Shown here piece after piece: positions 9,049 to 17,492 of a stretch of DNA of 64,000 nt. The notes beneath the pieces were generated by a model. The model ran no database searches, was not told the origin of the DNA, and saw only the letters and a program-made list of their open reading frames with translations. The stretch is from an uncultured Porphyromonadaceae bacterium (GTDB lineage Bacteria > Bacteroidota > Bacteroidia > Bacteroidales > Muribaculaceae). The stretch spans positions 1-64,000 of the forward strand of contig CABUIO010000011.1 of the NCBI GenBank assembly GCA_902491625.1, written 5' to 3'. The first letter of the stretch is position 1; every line of letters begins with the position of its first letter. The position numbers and the translations under genes are program-made.

Positions 9049-10293
9049 TTATTTGAACCGGGAGGCGACTTCGGCGACACGCTCGAAGATGCGGCGGTCG
9101 GCGTCGGTGAGTTCGAGGTTCCGGCGCGCCATCGCTCTTGCGGCGATGTCAAAGAATTTCTTCAGGGGTACGTCGGAGAATCCGGATGTGGGAGAGCCTT
9201 CCGAGAACGAGGGTATGAAGACTCTGGGGAATCCGGCGCCGTGGATGTTGCATCCGACGCCTACGACCGTGGCGGTGTTGAACATGCAGTTGATGCCGGC
9301 CTTGGAGTGGTCGCCCATGATGAGGCCGCAGAACTGCAGGTCGGTGCGCATGAAGGTGTGGCGGCGGTAGTTCCAGAGGCGTATCTTGCTGTAGTCGTTC
9401 TTGAGGTTGGAGGCGTTGGTTCCGGCGCCGATGTTGCACCATTCGCCGATCACGGCGTTGCCCAGATAGCCGTCATGGGCTTTGTTGGAATGGCCGAGGA
9501 TCACGACGTTGTTGATCTCGCCGCCGACTTTGCTGAGCGGACCGATGGTCGTGTTGGAGTAGATCTTGCTGCACATATTGACCTTCGAACCCTCGCACAG
9601 CGCGAAAGGACCGCGCAGACAGCTGCCTTCCATCACCTTGGCGTCGCGGCCGATGTATATGGGGCCGTCCTTGAGGTTGAGGGTAGCGGCCTCGACAGTG
9701 GCGCCCTCCTCGATGAAGAGCGCGGGTGTGCCGTCCTCAAGATACGGACTGCCGATCACGGTGCACGAGGGATCGAGCGGCTGTCCGATGCGTCCGGCGG
9801 TAATTTCTTTGAAATCCCTGACTATCTCTTCGCCGTTGTATTGGAAAATATGGTAGAGGAATTCTATGCTTTTCAGCGGTGCGGTGAACTCTACGGTCTT
9901 GAGCGGCGTCTCTGTGTTGCCTTTTGCTCCGCCGTCGAGATCGAGCGCATGGAAAGCCACAGTGTCGCAGCGGCAGGCGAGAATGGCGTCTGACGCGGCG
10001 TCCACAAGCATCTCGCCCTCGGCGAGCGCATCCACAGCATCGACAAGAGCCTCGTCGGGAAGCAGACGTGCGGCTATGTAGAGGCTCGCCGTGCCCTCAG
10101 GCGCCTCCTGCGGGGCGTATTTCTCGCGCAGATAGTCGACGCTGAGCACGCTGTAGTCGCCCGGCAGACGACGCTGCCATTTCTCGGCTATAGTGGTGAT
10201 TCCCACGCGCAGCCCGCAGGCCGGACGTGTGAACGTGATTGGCAAAAGGTCGGTATGGTTGCCGACAGTGTCGAAAAGGATGACATTTTTCAT
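9049..10293 (-). CDS. GlmU-like sugar nucleotidyltransferase/acyltransferase (alternative Bacteroidota GlmU)
   Basis: 414 residues. The start MKNVILFDTVG with LLPITFTRP is typical of the Bacteroidota GlmU-like family (the TIGR03991 type). A nucleotidyltransferase-like half (about 1-200) is followed by left-handed beta-helix hexapeptides (about 205-370; for example GPIYIGRDAKVMEGSC and CNIGAGTNASNLKNDY). The likely role is making UDP-GlcNAc for peptidoglycan and LPS from glucosamine-1-phosphate. The N-terminal half diverges from canonical GlmU, so the uridylyltransferase step is less certain than the beta-helix acyltransferase. It is transcribed on its own from the promoter at 10346-10378. Confidence 0.85.
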   Translation of the reverse strand: MKNVILFDTVGNHTDLLPITFTRPACGLRVGITTIAEKWQRRLPGDYSVLSVDYLREKYAPQEAPEGTASLYIAARLLPDEALVDAVDALAEGEMLVDAASDAILACRCDTVAFHALDLDGGAKGNTETPLKTVEFTAPLKSIEFLYHIFQYNGEEIVRDFKEITAGRIGQPLDPSCTVIGSPYLEDGTPALFIEEGATVEAATLNLKDGPIYIGRDAKVMEGSCLRGPFALCEGSKVNMCSKIYSNTTIGPLSKVGGEINNVVILGHSNKAHDGYLGNAVIGEWCNIGAGTNASNLKNDYSKIRLWNYRRHTFMRTDLQFCGLIMGDHSKAGINCMFNTATVVGVGCNIHGAGFPRVFIPSFSEGSPTSGFSDVPLKKFFDIAARAMARRNLELTDADRRIFERVAEVASRFK

Positions 10294-10345
10294 GATACAG
10301 CTGATAGGGAAAGGATATTCGTCCGCTGTGGCGGTAATTCCGGGG

Positions 10346-10378
10346 CAAATTTACTCTTTTTAGCTTAAAACGGCCAAA
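10346..10378 (-). promoter_or_regulatory. Promoter of the GlmU-like gene
   Basis: On the minus strand, TTTG (10378-10375) is followed after 21 bp by TAAATTTG (10353-10346), 53 bp upstream of the start codon. Confidence 0.65.
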
Positions 10379-10423
10379 ACGACAGCCCTCTTAACATCTC
10401 TTAACACTGAATGGCGATTAGGC

Positions 10424-10535
10424 GAACTATTAGGAACAATATCGAACCATTTTTTTCAAACCATCATTTACCATTGATGCTAACCATTGAGATCCATTTT
10501 GGGGGACTATGGGGAACCATGGAGAACCATCGTTT
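10424..10535 (+). repeat. AACCAT-rich intergenic repeat, copy 1
   Basis: This is a cluster of AACCAT/AACTAT-type hexamers spaced roughly 10-20 bp apart (for example TATCGAACCAT, TTTCAAACCAT, CTAACCATTG, GGGGAACCATGG). It aligns well with the reverse complement of 53851-53930, and its first part aligns with 53285-53345 and 55462-55539. Confidence 0.8.
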
Positions 10536-10694
10536 CTTATGTTTCGTGGGTCTCGGCAATGTGATCGTTCGGAAGACGCTGCAAAGCCCGTGTATCGCCT
10601 CGTGTTCAGCTGCAACTACGGTGCCGACTCACCTTATAACAATGTCAAGGCAGTCGTTTACGTAGACCGCGTCGCTGTTTCCGCCGACGAATAA
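10509..10694 (+). other. Possible gene remnant ending at a terminator module
   Basis: This is a 61-codon open frame whose last ~35 residues (YRLVFSCNYGADSPYN, then VKAVVYVDRVAVSADE) read like a genuine protein C-terminus. Its stop codon abuts a 75-bp terminator module. The first half lies in the AACCAT repeat and is unlikely to be coding. I see no recognisable family. It could be the 3' remnant of a deleted gene or chance. Confidence 0.25.
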
Positions 10695-10768
10695 GCGCGC
10701 AGGGACAAACGAAATTCAACGAGAGAGACGGAGGAGGCTGCAGCTTCTTCCGCCTCTCTTTGTTTTTT
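10694..10768 (+). terminator. 75-bp terminator module, copy 1
   Basis: AGCGCG, GGGACAAACGAAATTCAACG and then a hairpin (GAGAGACGGAGG...CCGCCTCTCT) lead into a T-rich stretch (10757-10768). The same module recurs at 11573-11647 at equal length. The T-rich end overlaps the -33 box of the next promoter. Confidence 0.75.
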
Positions 10769-10789
10769 AGAATTTCTTTGATAACTTTG
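10759..10789 (+). promoter_or_regulatory. Promoter of the small lipoprotein gene
   Basis: TTTG (10759-10762), 19 bp, then TAACTTTG (10782-10789). The leader to the ATG at 10832 is about 35 nt. Confidence 0.75.
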
Positions 10790-10831
10790 TGGCATATTTG
10801 TAGACAAAACGATTATTAACCGAATAAGACA

Positions 10832-11566
10832 ATGGAAATGAAGAAAATTGTTGTCGGACTTTTTGTATTGCTGGCTTGTATGGCCTTTCCATCATGTACG
10901 TCGGATGATGAGCCGAAGGTGGAGGTCGATTCCGAGGTTGTTTCCGCTTGTGCGAGTGGAGAGCTGACCAAATGTTATAAACTGGTGGATCGGGAATATC
11001 ACGGACATAAAATCAGCAGTGCAAAATCGGCTGAAACGAAAGGCGACTATATTGTCGATCCGTTGGAATTTGATCCCACCGACCGGACAATCCTTTTTAT
11101 GAAAGGACAGACTCTGACACCTTTGCATTGGACTACTTCTGACCAAGAATCCTATACAATTCATCTACTTCAGGAGGTCTGGAATGCTTACCGCAAGATG
11201 GCCAGTTCAAAGGTTGAGCTTTATGTGGCTGTGCCCTTCGGTTTTGATGAGTCGGACAGTTCCCTTCGGACGTTGGATAGGACATACTCCGTCATGGTGA
11301 TGAAGGAGGACAAACTCCGTCTGAAATATACAGACGAGGACAGTGGATCCCGGATAGTATATGATTATGTTAAATATCCCATTTCCAAGTATGAGCTTGA
11401 TCTGTGTGCTGTTTTCGATTCCAAGCTTGAGGCGTATCGCTATATCGCTGAGACCGCGAAGGGGTTGTTTGGCAGCAAATTGGATATGAGTACGGTTTAT
11501 CCCGGGGCCAAGGAGGTGATTGATCTTGACGACCTAATCGACCGACTTGACAAAGGATTGTACTGA
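10832..11566 (+). CDS. Hypothetical lipoprotein
   Basis: 244 residues. A hydrophobic signal ends in a lipobox (AFPSC, Cys22) followed by TSDDEP. Acidic residues after the Cys are common in Bacteroidota lipoproteins sent to the cell surface. Translation could also start at Met3. The rest is soluble and rather acidic with no recognised domain. It forms a single-gene unit: its own promoter lies 43 bp upstream and a terminator module starts 6 bp after the stop. Its AT content is visibly higher than that of neighbouring housekeeping genes, which may indicate a recent arrival. The function is unknown. Confidence 0.75.
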   Translation: MEMKKIVVGLFVLLACMAFPSCTSDDEPKVEVDSEVVSACASGELTKCYKLVDREYHGHKISSAKSAETKGDYIVDPLEFDPTDRTILFMKGQTLTPLHWTTSDQESYTIHLLQEVWNAYRKMASSKVELYVAVPFGFDESDSSLRTLDRTYSVMVMKEDKLRLKYTDEDSGSRIVYDYVKYPISKYELDLCAVFDSKLEAYRYIAETAKGLFGSKLDMSTVYPGAKEVIDLDDLIDRLDKGLY

Positions 11567-11572
11567 GCACTC

Positions 11573-11647
11573 AGCGCGTCGGGACAAGCGAAATTCAACG
11601 AGAGAGACGGAGGGTGGCCGCGTGCCGCTTCCGCCTCTCTCTTTTTT
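11573..11647 (+). terminator. 75-bp terminator module, copy 2
   Basis: It has the same arrangement and length as 10694-10768: AGCGCG, GGGACAAGCGAAATTCAACG, the hairpin AGAGAGACGGAGG/CCGCCTCTCTC and a T-run at 11642-11647. Confidence 0.85.
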
Positions 11648-11716
11648 GTGGGCGCGGATGCGGACAGTCCGAACTATTTTTGCTATATTTGCGCTCTGAC
11701 AGTTAAACTTGTAACT

Positions 11717-13516
11717 ATGGAAAAGATACAAAAACAATATCTCGCGGCGCTTCGTGAAGACATGAAGGCGCACGGACTTGACGCAGTCGTGATCAACGGT
11801 ACGGATCCCCATCAGAGCGAGAATCCGCCTGCCCACTGGCGTGATCGCGAGTGGCTCACCGGTTTCTGGTCAACCAACGGCACCAACGGCACGGCTGTCG
11901 TGACCGCCGACAAGGCGCTCTGCTGGACCGACTCGCGCTATTTCCTGCAGGCCACCGACCAACTCGCCGGCACAGGTTTCGAGATGATGGAGGAGGACGG
12001 CCCCAATGCGGTGGATCTCATCGACTGGGTGACGGAGCATACTGCCAAAGGTCAGAAGGTCGGCATCGACGGCACGACGTTCTCCATCTCCTATGCCCAG
12101 CGTCTGCAGCAGGAACTCGGCGACAACGGCGTTGAACTCGTCACCAACTACGCTCCCTTCGACCGCCTGAACCCCAAGCGCCCGGCGCGTCCGCTCAACA
12201 AGCTTTTCGTCCATGACGAGTCGATCGTCGGTGAGACCGTAGACAGCAAGATCGCGCGTCTGCTCGCCGAGGTCAAGGCCGAGCTTGCAAACGCTACCGT
12301 GCTCTCATCGCTCGACGACATCGCGTGGGTTACAAACCTCCGCACCGCCAACGACATAGCATTCAGCCCGATCTTCGTCAGCTATCTCTATCTCGACGAG
12401 GAGGACAACCGCGTGCTCTTCATCGACGCAGACAAGCTCACCGACGAGGTGAAAGCGCACCTTGCGAAATACCATATCGAGACCCGAGGCTATGACGACG
12501 TGTTCGACTACGTGAAGGCGCTTCCCAAGACCACACGCCTGCTCGTAGACCCCCAGAAGACCTCACGCGCCCTCTACGACGCCATGGGATGCACGCCGGT
12601 GTTCGGCGGTGCCGGAGTGGCGAAGCTGAAGAGCATCAAGACCGAGGCGATGCTCCGCAGTCTGGACATGGCGATGGAGAAGGACGGCGTGGCGCTCGTG
12701 AAGTTCTTCATGATGATCGAGAAGGATCTGCCCACCGGACAGCTCACCGAGGTGGAGCTTGGCAAACGCCTGCGCGCGCTACGTCTCAGCGACCCGACAT
12801 GTGTCGACGAGAGCTTCGCTCCCATCATCGGCTTCAACGGCCACGGCGCCATCGTGCACTATGAGGCCGACGAGTCGACCGACGTGACCATAGAGGGCAA
12901 CGGACTCCTGCTCGTGGACTCCGGCGGCCAGTACATGCGCGGTACCACGGACATCACGCGCACCATCGCCATCGGCATCCCCACCGACGAGATGAAGCAT
13001 GACTTCACCCTCGTGATGAAAGGACACATCGCGCTTGCGACTGCAGAGTTCCCCGCAGGCACAACAGGCCATCAGCTTGATGTGCTCGCCCGCCAGTTCC
13101 TCTGGAAGGAGGGCAAGGCATACTACCACGGCACAGGCCACGGCGTCGGTTTCTTCATCAACTGCCACGAGGGTCCGCAGAACATCCGCCTCAACATCAA
13201 CCCTACGCCGCTGGAGCCGGGCATGGTGACGAGCAACGAGCCCGGACTCTACCTTGCCGACCGTTACGGCATCCGCTGCGAGAACCTGATCGTCACGGTC
13301 AAGGCCGAGAACACCGAGTTCGGCGACTTCTACCGTTTCCGCACCGTGACTCTCTTCCCCTTCGATCTGTCGCTCTTTGACACCTCGATCATGTCAGACG
13401 AGGAGATCAAGTGGGTAAACGACTACCATGCCCACGTGCGCGAGCGCCTCACACCGATGCTTGACGCCGAAGCCGCAAAATGGCTCGCCCAGAAGACACA
13501 ACCCCTTAAACGATAA
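11717..13516 (+). CDS. Xaa-Pro aminopeptidase (M24B family)
   Basis: 599 residues from the ATG at 11717. An in-frame extension to 11648 would begin inside the upstream terminator and overlap the -7-like TATATTTG at 11684-11691, so it was rejected. Two creatinase-type N-terminal domains precede the pita-bread catalytic domain. The metal ligands are visible: the Asp pair in LLVDSGGQYMRGTTDITRT, His in GTGHGVGFF, and Glu in TSNEPGLY and in CENLIV. The length and layout fit the three-domain cytosolic aminopeptidase P found in Bacteroidota and eukaryotes. It removes N-terminal residues that precede proline. The gamma-CA-like gene follows 34 bp later, suggesting co-transcription. Confidence 0.93.
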   Translation: MEKIQKQYLAALREDMKAHGLDAVVINGTDPHQSENPPAHWRDREWLTGFWSTNGTNGTAVVTADKALCWTDSRYFLQATDQLAGTGFEMMEEDGPNAVDLIDWVTEHTAKGQKVGIDGTTFSISYAQRLQQELGDNGVELVTNYAPFDRLNPKRPARPLNKLFVHDESIVGETVDSKIARLLAEVKAELANATVLSSLDDIAWVTNLRTANDIAFSPIFVSYLYLDEEDNRVLFIDADKLTDEVKAHLAKYHIETRGYDDVFDYVKALPKTTRLLVDPQKTSRALYDAMGCTPVFGGAGVAKLKSIKTEAMLRSLDMAMEKDGVALVKFFMMIEKDLPTGQLTEVELGKRLRALRLSDPTCVDESFAPIIGFNGHGAIVHYEADESTDVTIEGNGLLLVDSGGQYMRGTTDITRTIAIGIPTDEMKHDFTLVMKGHIALATAEFPAGTTGHQLDVLARQFLWKEGKAYYHGTGHGVGFFINCHEGPQNIRLNINPTPLEPGMVTSNEPGLYLADRYGIRCENLIVTVKAENTEFGDFYRFRTVTLFPFDLSLFDTSIMSDEEIKWVNDYHAHVRERLTPMLDAEAAKWLAQKTQPLKR

Positions 13517-13550
13517 TTTCCACTCTCAAACGATAACTACCACTAAAGAA

Positions 13551-14087
13551 ATGGCTATAATCCAACCCGTAAGAGGCTTTGAACCCAAGATAGGAAAGAA
13601 CTGTTTCTTAGCCGCCAACGCCGTGATTGTCGGCGATGTCGTGGTCGGCGACGACTGCAGCATCTGGTTCGGCACCGTGCTTCGCGGTGACGTCAACTCC
13701 ATCCGCATCGGCGACCGCGTCAACATCCAGGACGGCTCGGTGCTCCACACGCTTTATCAGAAATCGACCATCGAGATCGGCAACGACGTCTCCATCGGCC
13801 ACAATGTCACCATCCACGGCGCCAAGATACACGATCTGGCACTCATCGGTATGGGTGCCGTCGTGATGGACGACGCCGAGGTAGGCGAGGGCGCCCTCGT
13901 CGCCGCCGGCAGCGTCGTGTTGAGCCGCACCAAGATCGGAGCGCACGAGATGTGGGCCGGCGCCCCCGCGAAATTCGTCAAGATGGTAGAGCCGGAGAAG
14001 GCCGCCGAGATGAACCGCAAGATCGCGCGCAACTACCTCATGTACAGCCAATGGTATGACAAAGACCTCAATCCCGGCGTGGATTGA
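13551..14087 (+). CDS. Gamma-carbonic anhydrase-like hexapeptide protein
   Basis: 178 residues from the ATG at 13551; longer in-frame starts would lie inside the upstream aminopeptidase gene. Hexapeptide repeats form a left-handed beta-helix. The three His residues that bind the metal in gamma-class carbonic anhydrases have counterparts: His66 (GSVLHTLY), His84 and His89 (SIGHNVTIHG). Family members (YrdA, PaaY, CaiE types) vary in activity, so carbonic anhydrase activity is plausible but not shown. A SulP transporter gene follows about 400 bp downstream. Confidence 0.88.
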   Translation: MAIIQPVRGFEPKIGKNCFLAANAVIVGDVVVGDDCSIWFGTVLRGDVNSIRIGDRVNIQDGSVLHTLYQKSTIEIGNDVSIGHNVTIHGAKIHDLALIGMGAVVMDDAEVGEGALVAAGSVVLSRTKIGAHEMWAGAPAKFVKMVEPEKAAEMNRKIARNYLMYSQWYDKDLNPGVD

Positions 14088-14112
14088 GCAGTACCTGAAC
14101 CCACAGAATAAG

Positions 14113-14148
14113 AGAGCGCAGTCAGACCACGTGTCCGGCTGCGCTCTC
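14113..14148 (+). terminator. Hairpin after the gamma-CA-like gene
   Basis: GAGAGCGCAG (14113-14122) pairs with CTGCGCTCTC (14139-14148). No T-run follows. A second short hairpin, GCGCACAA/TTGTGCGC, is at 14169-14187. Confidence 0.55.
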
Positions 14149-14284
14149 GTCGCGGTTAAGCAACTGTGGCGCACAATTTTTGTGCGCGGGGATGGAGGGT
14201 ATCGAAAAAAATGTTAATTTTGCGGCTCAAAATCGCGATGCGTCGTCGAGCGTGCGCCCGACACGGTCGCAGATGTGATGTGCG

Positions 14285-14477
14285 AAGTAACTCTTAAAAA
14301 TTAGTTAACAGTAATACAAATTATGTAACTCACATTACTGACACATACTTGCTCGTCTTTTTGGCGCTTTAGCCGTTCTCGCTCAGTCATGTAGCCCGCT
14401 ACACTCCTTCGCTCATCCGGCTAAATCCCTCAAAAATACTTCGCAATCATGTATCATCTAATTTTTGCGAGTTACTT
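14285..14477. repeat. 193-bp structured fold-back element (CCCG-loop family), copy 1
   Basis: The terminal arms 14285-14304 and 14458-14477 are reverse complements at 18 of 20 positions. The core contains AGCCG...CGGCT and an apical hairpin TGTAG-CCCG-CTACA (14390-14403). The core aligns with the reverse complement of 37749-37947. It sits between a possible -7 box (TAATTTTG, 14215-14222) and the SulP gene, so it may be part of that gene's leader. No gene is supported. Confidence 0.8.
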
Positions 14478-14496
14478 ATTAGTGTAGCAACCCATT

Positions 14497-16206
14497 ATGA
14501 ACATTCTTGGAAAGCCGGATTTCAAACCGGCGATTATCAGTGCATGCCGCGACTACAGCATGTCGCGGTTCCGTTCGGATTTAGTGGCCGGCATCGTTGT
14601 CGGCATCGTGGCGCTTCCGCTTGCCATCGCCTTCGCCATCGCCAGCGGCGTGAGTCCTACGGCAGGACTCGTGACAGCGTTTATCGGCGGTTTCTTCGTA
14701 TCCGCCCTCGGCGGCAACTCGGTGCAGATCGGTGGTCCGACTGGTGCCTTCATCGTGATCATCTACAGCATCATCCAGCAATTCGGCCTCTCCGGACTCG
14801 CCGTAGCGACGCTGATGGCGGGATGTATCCTTGTGCTCATGGGACTTTTCCGCCTCGGCACGGTCATCAAGTTCATACCTTATCCCATCGTAGTGGGCTT
14901 CACCGCCGGAATCGCGCTGACAATCCTGTCGACGCAGGTTCCTGACTTCTTCGGTCTGACAATCAGCGAGAAAGTGCCGGGCGACTTCATCGGCAAGTGG
15001 GGCGTCTATCTGCGCAACATGGCTTCGCTAAACCTTCCGACGCTGTGTGTCGGCATGGCCTCTCTGCTGATCATCATCCTGATGCCGCGCATCTCACGCA
15101 GGGTGCCGGGAGCGCTGTCGGCCATCATCATCGTGACGCTCGCCGTCTGGCTGCTGCGCGAGTTTGCCGGTGTCGAGGGGATCACGACCATCGGCGACCG
15201 CTTCGGCGACCTGAAGCCCGGACTTCCCGAGACAGCGGCCATCGGTTTCAATATGGAATCGCTCAACCGCCTGCTCCCCTCGGCCTTCACCATCGCCATG
15301 CTCGGCGCCATCGAGAGTCTGCTGAGCGCCACCGTGGCCGACGGTAGCACCGGCGATCGTACCAACTGCAACACCGAGCTGATGGGTCAGGGCGTGGCCA
15401 ACATCGTCGTGCCGCTCTTCGGCGGCATCCCCGTGACCGGCGCCATCGCGCGCACGATGACCAACATCACCAACGGCGGCCGCACTCCCGTGGCCGGAAT
15501 CATCCATGCCGTCGTGCTGCTGATCATCTTCCTTTTCGCCATGCCGCTGATCAGCCTCGTGCCGATGTCGTGTCTCGCCGCCGTGCTCGTGATGGTGAGC
15601 TACAACATGAGCGGCTGGCGCACCATAAAGGGGCTTCTCCACAACCCCAAGAGCGACATATCGGTGCTTGTGGTCACATTCCTTCTAACCGTGATTTTCG
15701 ACCTCACCATAGCCATCGAGATCGGTCTGCTGCTTGCCGCCGTGCTCTTCCTGCGCCGAGTCTCCGAGAACACGACTGTGCGTGTCTACGGCGAACAGCT
15801 TGACGCCGCCGAGGGCACAGACCTTTCGAAGCACGAGGTTCTGAATCTGCGTCCCGGAGTGTCGGTCTACGAGATCGACGGCCCCTTCTTCTTCGGCGCC
15901 GCCACCAAGTTTGACGAGGTCGTGCGCCACAGTCTTGCCGAGGCTCCGAAGGTGCGCATCATCAGGATGCGAAAAGTGCCCTTCATCGACTCCACCGGAC
16001 TTCACAACCTTGAACTGCTGATCGCATCATCGCACCGCGAGGGGATACGCATAGTGCTGTCCGGCGTGCGCGAAAGTGTGCGCGAGGTGCTTCACAAGGC
16101 CGGCATCGACTCCATGATCCCTCCCGAATGCATCTGCGACCACATCAGCAAGGCGGTCGTCGTGGCCAACCGCATGGCTGCGGAGAGCGAGAGCCGCGCG
16201 TCCTGA
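14497..16206 (+). CDS. SulP-family anion transporter with STAS domain
   Basis: 569 residues. About the first 420 contain many hydrophobic segments of the SulP/SLC26 fold, beginning with VAGIVVGIVALPLAIAFAIA and including the signature-like GGIPVTGAIARTMTNI. The C-terminal ~110 residues form a cytoplasmic STAS domain with FIDSTGLHNLELL. It is an inner-membrane transporter of sulfate, bicarbonate or other anions; the substrate cannot be read from the sequence. The nearby gamma-carbonic-anhydrase-like gene makes bicarbonate an attractive guess. The start at 14497 leaves no room for a signal peptide, which is normal here. Confidence 0.92.
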   Translation: MNILGKPDFKPAIISACRDYSMSRFRSDLVAGIVVGIVALPLAIAFAIASGVSPTAGLVTAFIGGFFVSALGGNSVQIGGPTGAFIVIIYSIIQQFGLSGLAVATLMAGCILVLMGLFRLGTVIKFIPYPIVVGFTAGIALTILSTQVPDFFGLTISEKVPGDFIGKWGVYLRNMASLNLPTLCVGMASLLIIILMPRISRRVPGALSAIIIVTLAVWLLREFAGVEGITTIGDRFGDLKPGLPETAAIGFNMESLNRLLPSAFTIAMLGAIESLLSATVADGSTGDRTNCNTELMGQGVANIVVPLFGGIPVTGAIARTMTNITNGGRTPVAGIIHAVVLLIIFLFAMPLISLVPMSCLAAVLVMVSYNMSGWRTIKGLLHNPKSDISVLVVTFLLTVIFDLTIAIEIGLLLAAVLFLRRVSENTTVRVYGEQLDAAEGTDLSKHEVLNLRPGVSVYEIDGPFFFGAATKFDEVVRHSLAEAPKVRIIRMRKVPFIDSTGLHNLELLIASSHREGIRIVLSGVRESVREVLHKAGIDSMIPPECICDHISKAVVVANRMAAESESRAS

Positions 16207-16224
16207 AATGAATTTTTGCCGATG

Positions 16225-16256
16225 TTTGCGTAATTCGTCGGAATAGACTAAATTTG
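16225..16256 (+). promoter_or_regulatory. Promoter of the dnaN operon
   Basis: TTTG (16225-16228), exactly 20 bp, then TAAATTTG (16249-16256). It heads the plus-strand run of six genes from dnaN to the RlmB-like gene. Confidence 0.8.
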
Positions 16257-16286
16257 CGAGAAGAAAAACAAGCAAACACCACAGTC

Positions 16287-17441
16287 ATGAAATTCAAAGT
16301 AGCCAGCACGACATTTCTGCAGCAGCTCAGCGCTGTCAACAAGATAATCAACGGCAAAAACGCCCTCTCCATCCTCGACAACTTTTTGCTCACGCTGAAG
16401 GACGGCGTGCTGACAATCACAGGCTCGGATCAGGAGAACACCATGACCGCCACGGTCGACACACTTGAGTCGGAAGGGGAGGGGAGCATGGCCGTGAACG
16501 CCAAACGCCTCCTTGAGATGCTTAAAGAGGTGTCGGGCCAGCCGCTGACCTTCGCGGTCGACGAGAGCAGCTACAGAATCGACATAGACTTCCTCAACGG
16601 ACACTTCGCATTCATGGGCATCGACGGCAGCGAGTATCCCTCGCTCGGCGTCTTCCCCGAGGAGGCCACATCCTTCGCCATGCCCGCCGCCGTCGTGCAG
16701 AAAGGCATCGAGAACACCATCTTCGCCGCCGGCACCGAGATCATCCGTCCGGTCATGACCGGCGTCTTCTGGGACATCTGCCGTCCCGACGCCGAGGGCA
16801 ACCCCACGCCCGGCATCACTTTCGTGGCCACCGACACCCACAAGCTCGTGCGCTACATCAACACCGAGGCCAACCCCGGCATCACCTCCTCCTTCATCAT
16901 GCCTCCCAAGCCCGCCAACATCCTGCGGTCTCTCATCGGCAAGGAAGACGGCGACATTTCCGTGGAGCTTTACGAGAAGAACGCCACCTTCCGTTTCGGC
17001 CGCTACACGCTCTCCTGCCGCTTTATCAACGGTCGCTATCCCGACTACAACCGCGTCATCCCGCGCGAGAATCCTTTCGAGCTTATCATCGACCGTGTCT
17101 CGATGCTCAACGCCGTGCGCCGCATGTCGCTCTTCGCCAGCCAGGCGTCCTCGCTCGTGAAAATGCGCCTCGCAGAGAACGAGGTGGAGCTTACTTCGCA
17201 GGACATGGACTACAACACCGCAGCCGAGGAGAAGGTGACATGCAGCTACTCAGGCAACGAGATGGTGATAGGCTTCAACGCCGACTATCTCATCGAGGTG
17301 CTTGCCAATCTGCCCGGCGACACCGTGAAGATACGTCTCAGCGATCCCGCGCGTCCGGGCATATTCACCCCCGAGGAGCCTCTGGAGAACGCCGACCTGC
17401 TTATCCTCCTGATGCCTATGCAGGTCAACGACTCCATCTGA
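16287..17441 (+). CDS. dnaN: DNA polymerase III subunit beta (sliding clamp)
   Basis: 384 residues from the ATG at 16287 (MKFKVASTTFLQQL). An earlier TTG in frame lies inside the -7 box and cannot be the start. Three tandem clamp domains are expected for the homodimeric ring that tethers DNA polymerase to DNA. Typical motifs such as GRYPDYNRVIP and LSCRFINGRYPD are present. The C-terminal LLMPMQ resembles the usual clamp end (LIMPMRL type) and is extended by VNDSI. It is the first gene of a replication/repair run and is not next to dnaA. Confidence 0.96.
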   Translation: MKFKVASTTFLQQLSAVNKIINGKNALSILDNFLLTLKDGVLTITGSDQENTMTATVDTLESEGEGSMAVNAKRLLEMLKEVSGQPLTFAVDESSYRIDIDFLNGHFAFMGIDGSEYPSLGVFPEEATSFAMPAAVVQKGIENTIFAAGTEIIRPVMTGVFWDICRPDAEGNPTPGITFVATDTHKLVRYINTEANPGITSSFIMPPKPANILRSLIGKEDGDISVELYEKNATFRFGRYTLSCRFINGRYPDYNRVIPRENPFELIIDRVSMLNAVRRMSLFASQASSLVKMRLAENEVELTSQDMDYNTAAEEKVTCSYSGNEMVIGFNADYLIEVLANLPGDTVKIRLSDPARPGIFTPEEPLENADLLILLMPMQVNDSI

Positions 17442-17492
17442 ACCGGACTCCTTGAGGCCATCACCATCCTACACAAAATCATCTACTGACCA

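Noticed and set aside
10411..10665. 84-codon open frame in the AACCAT region
   Set aside because: Its codons are dominated by the repeat sequence and it has no promoter or recognisable product; only the other-frame 3' fragment ending at 10694 is worth noting.
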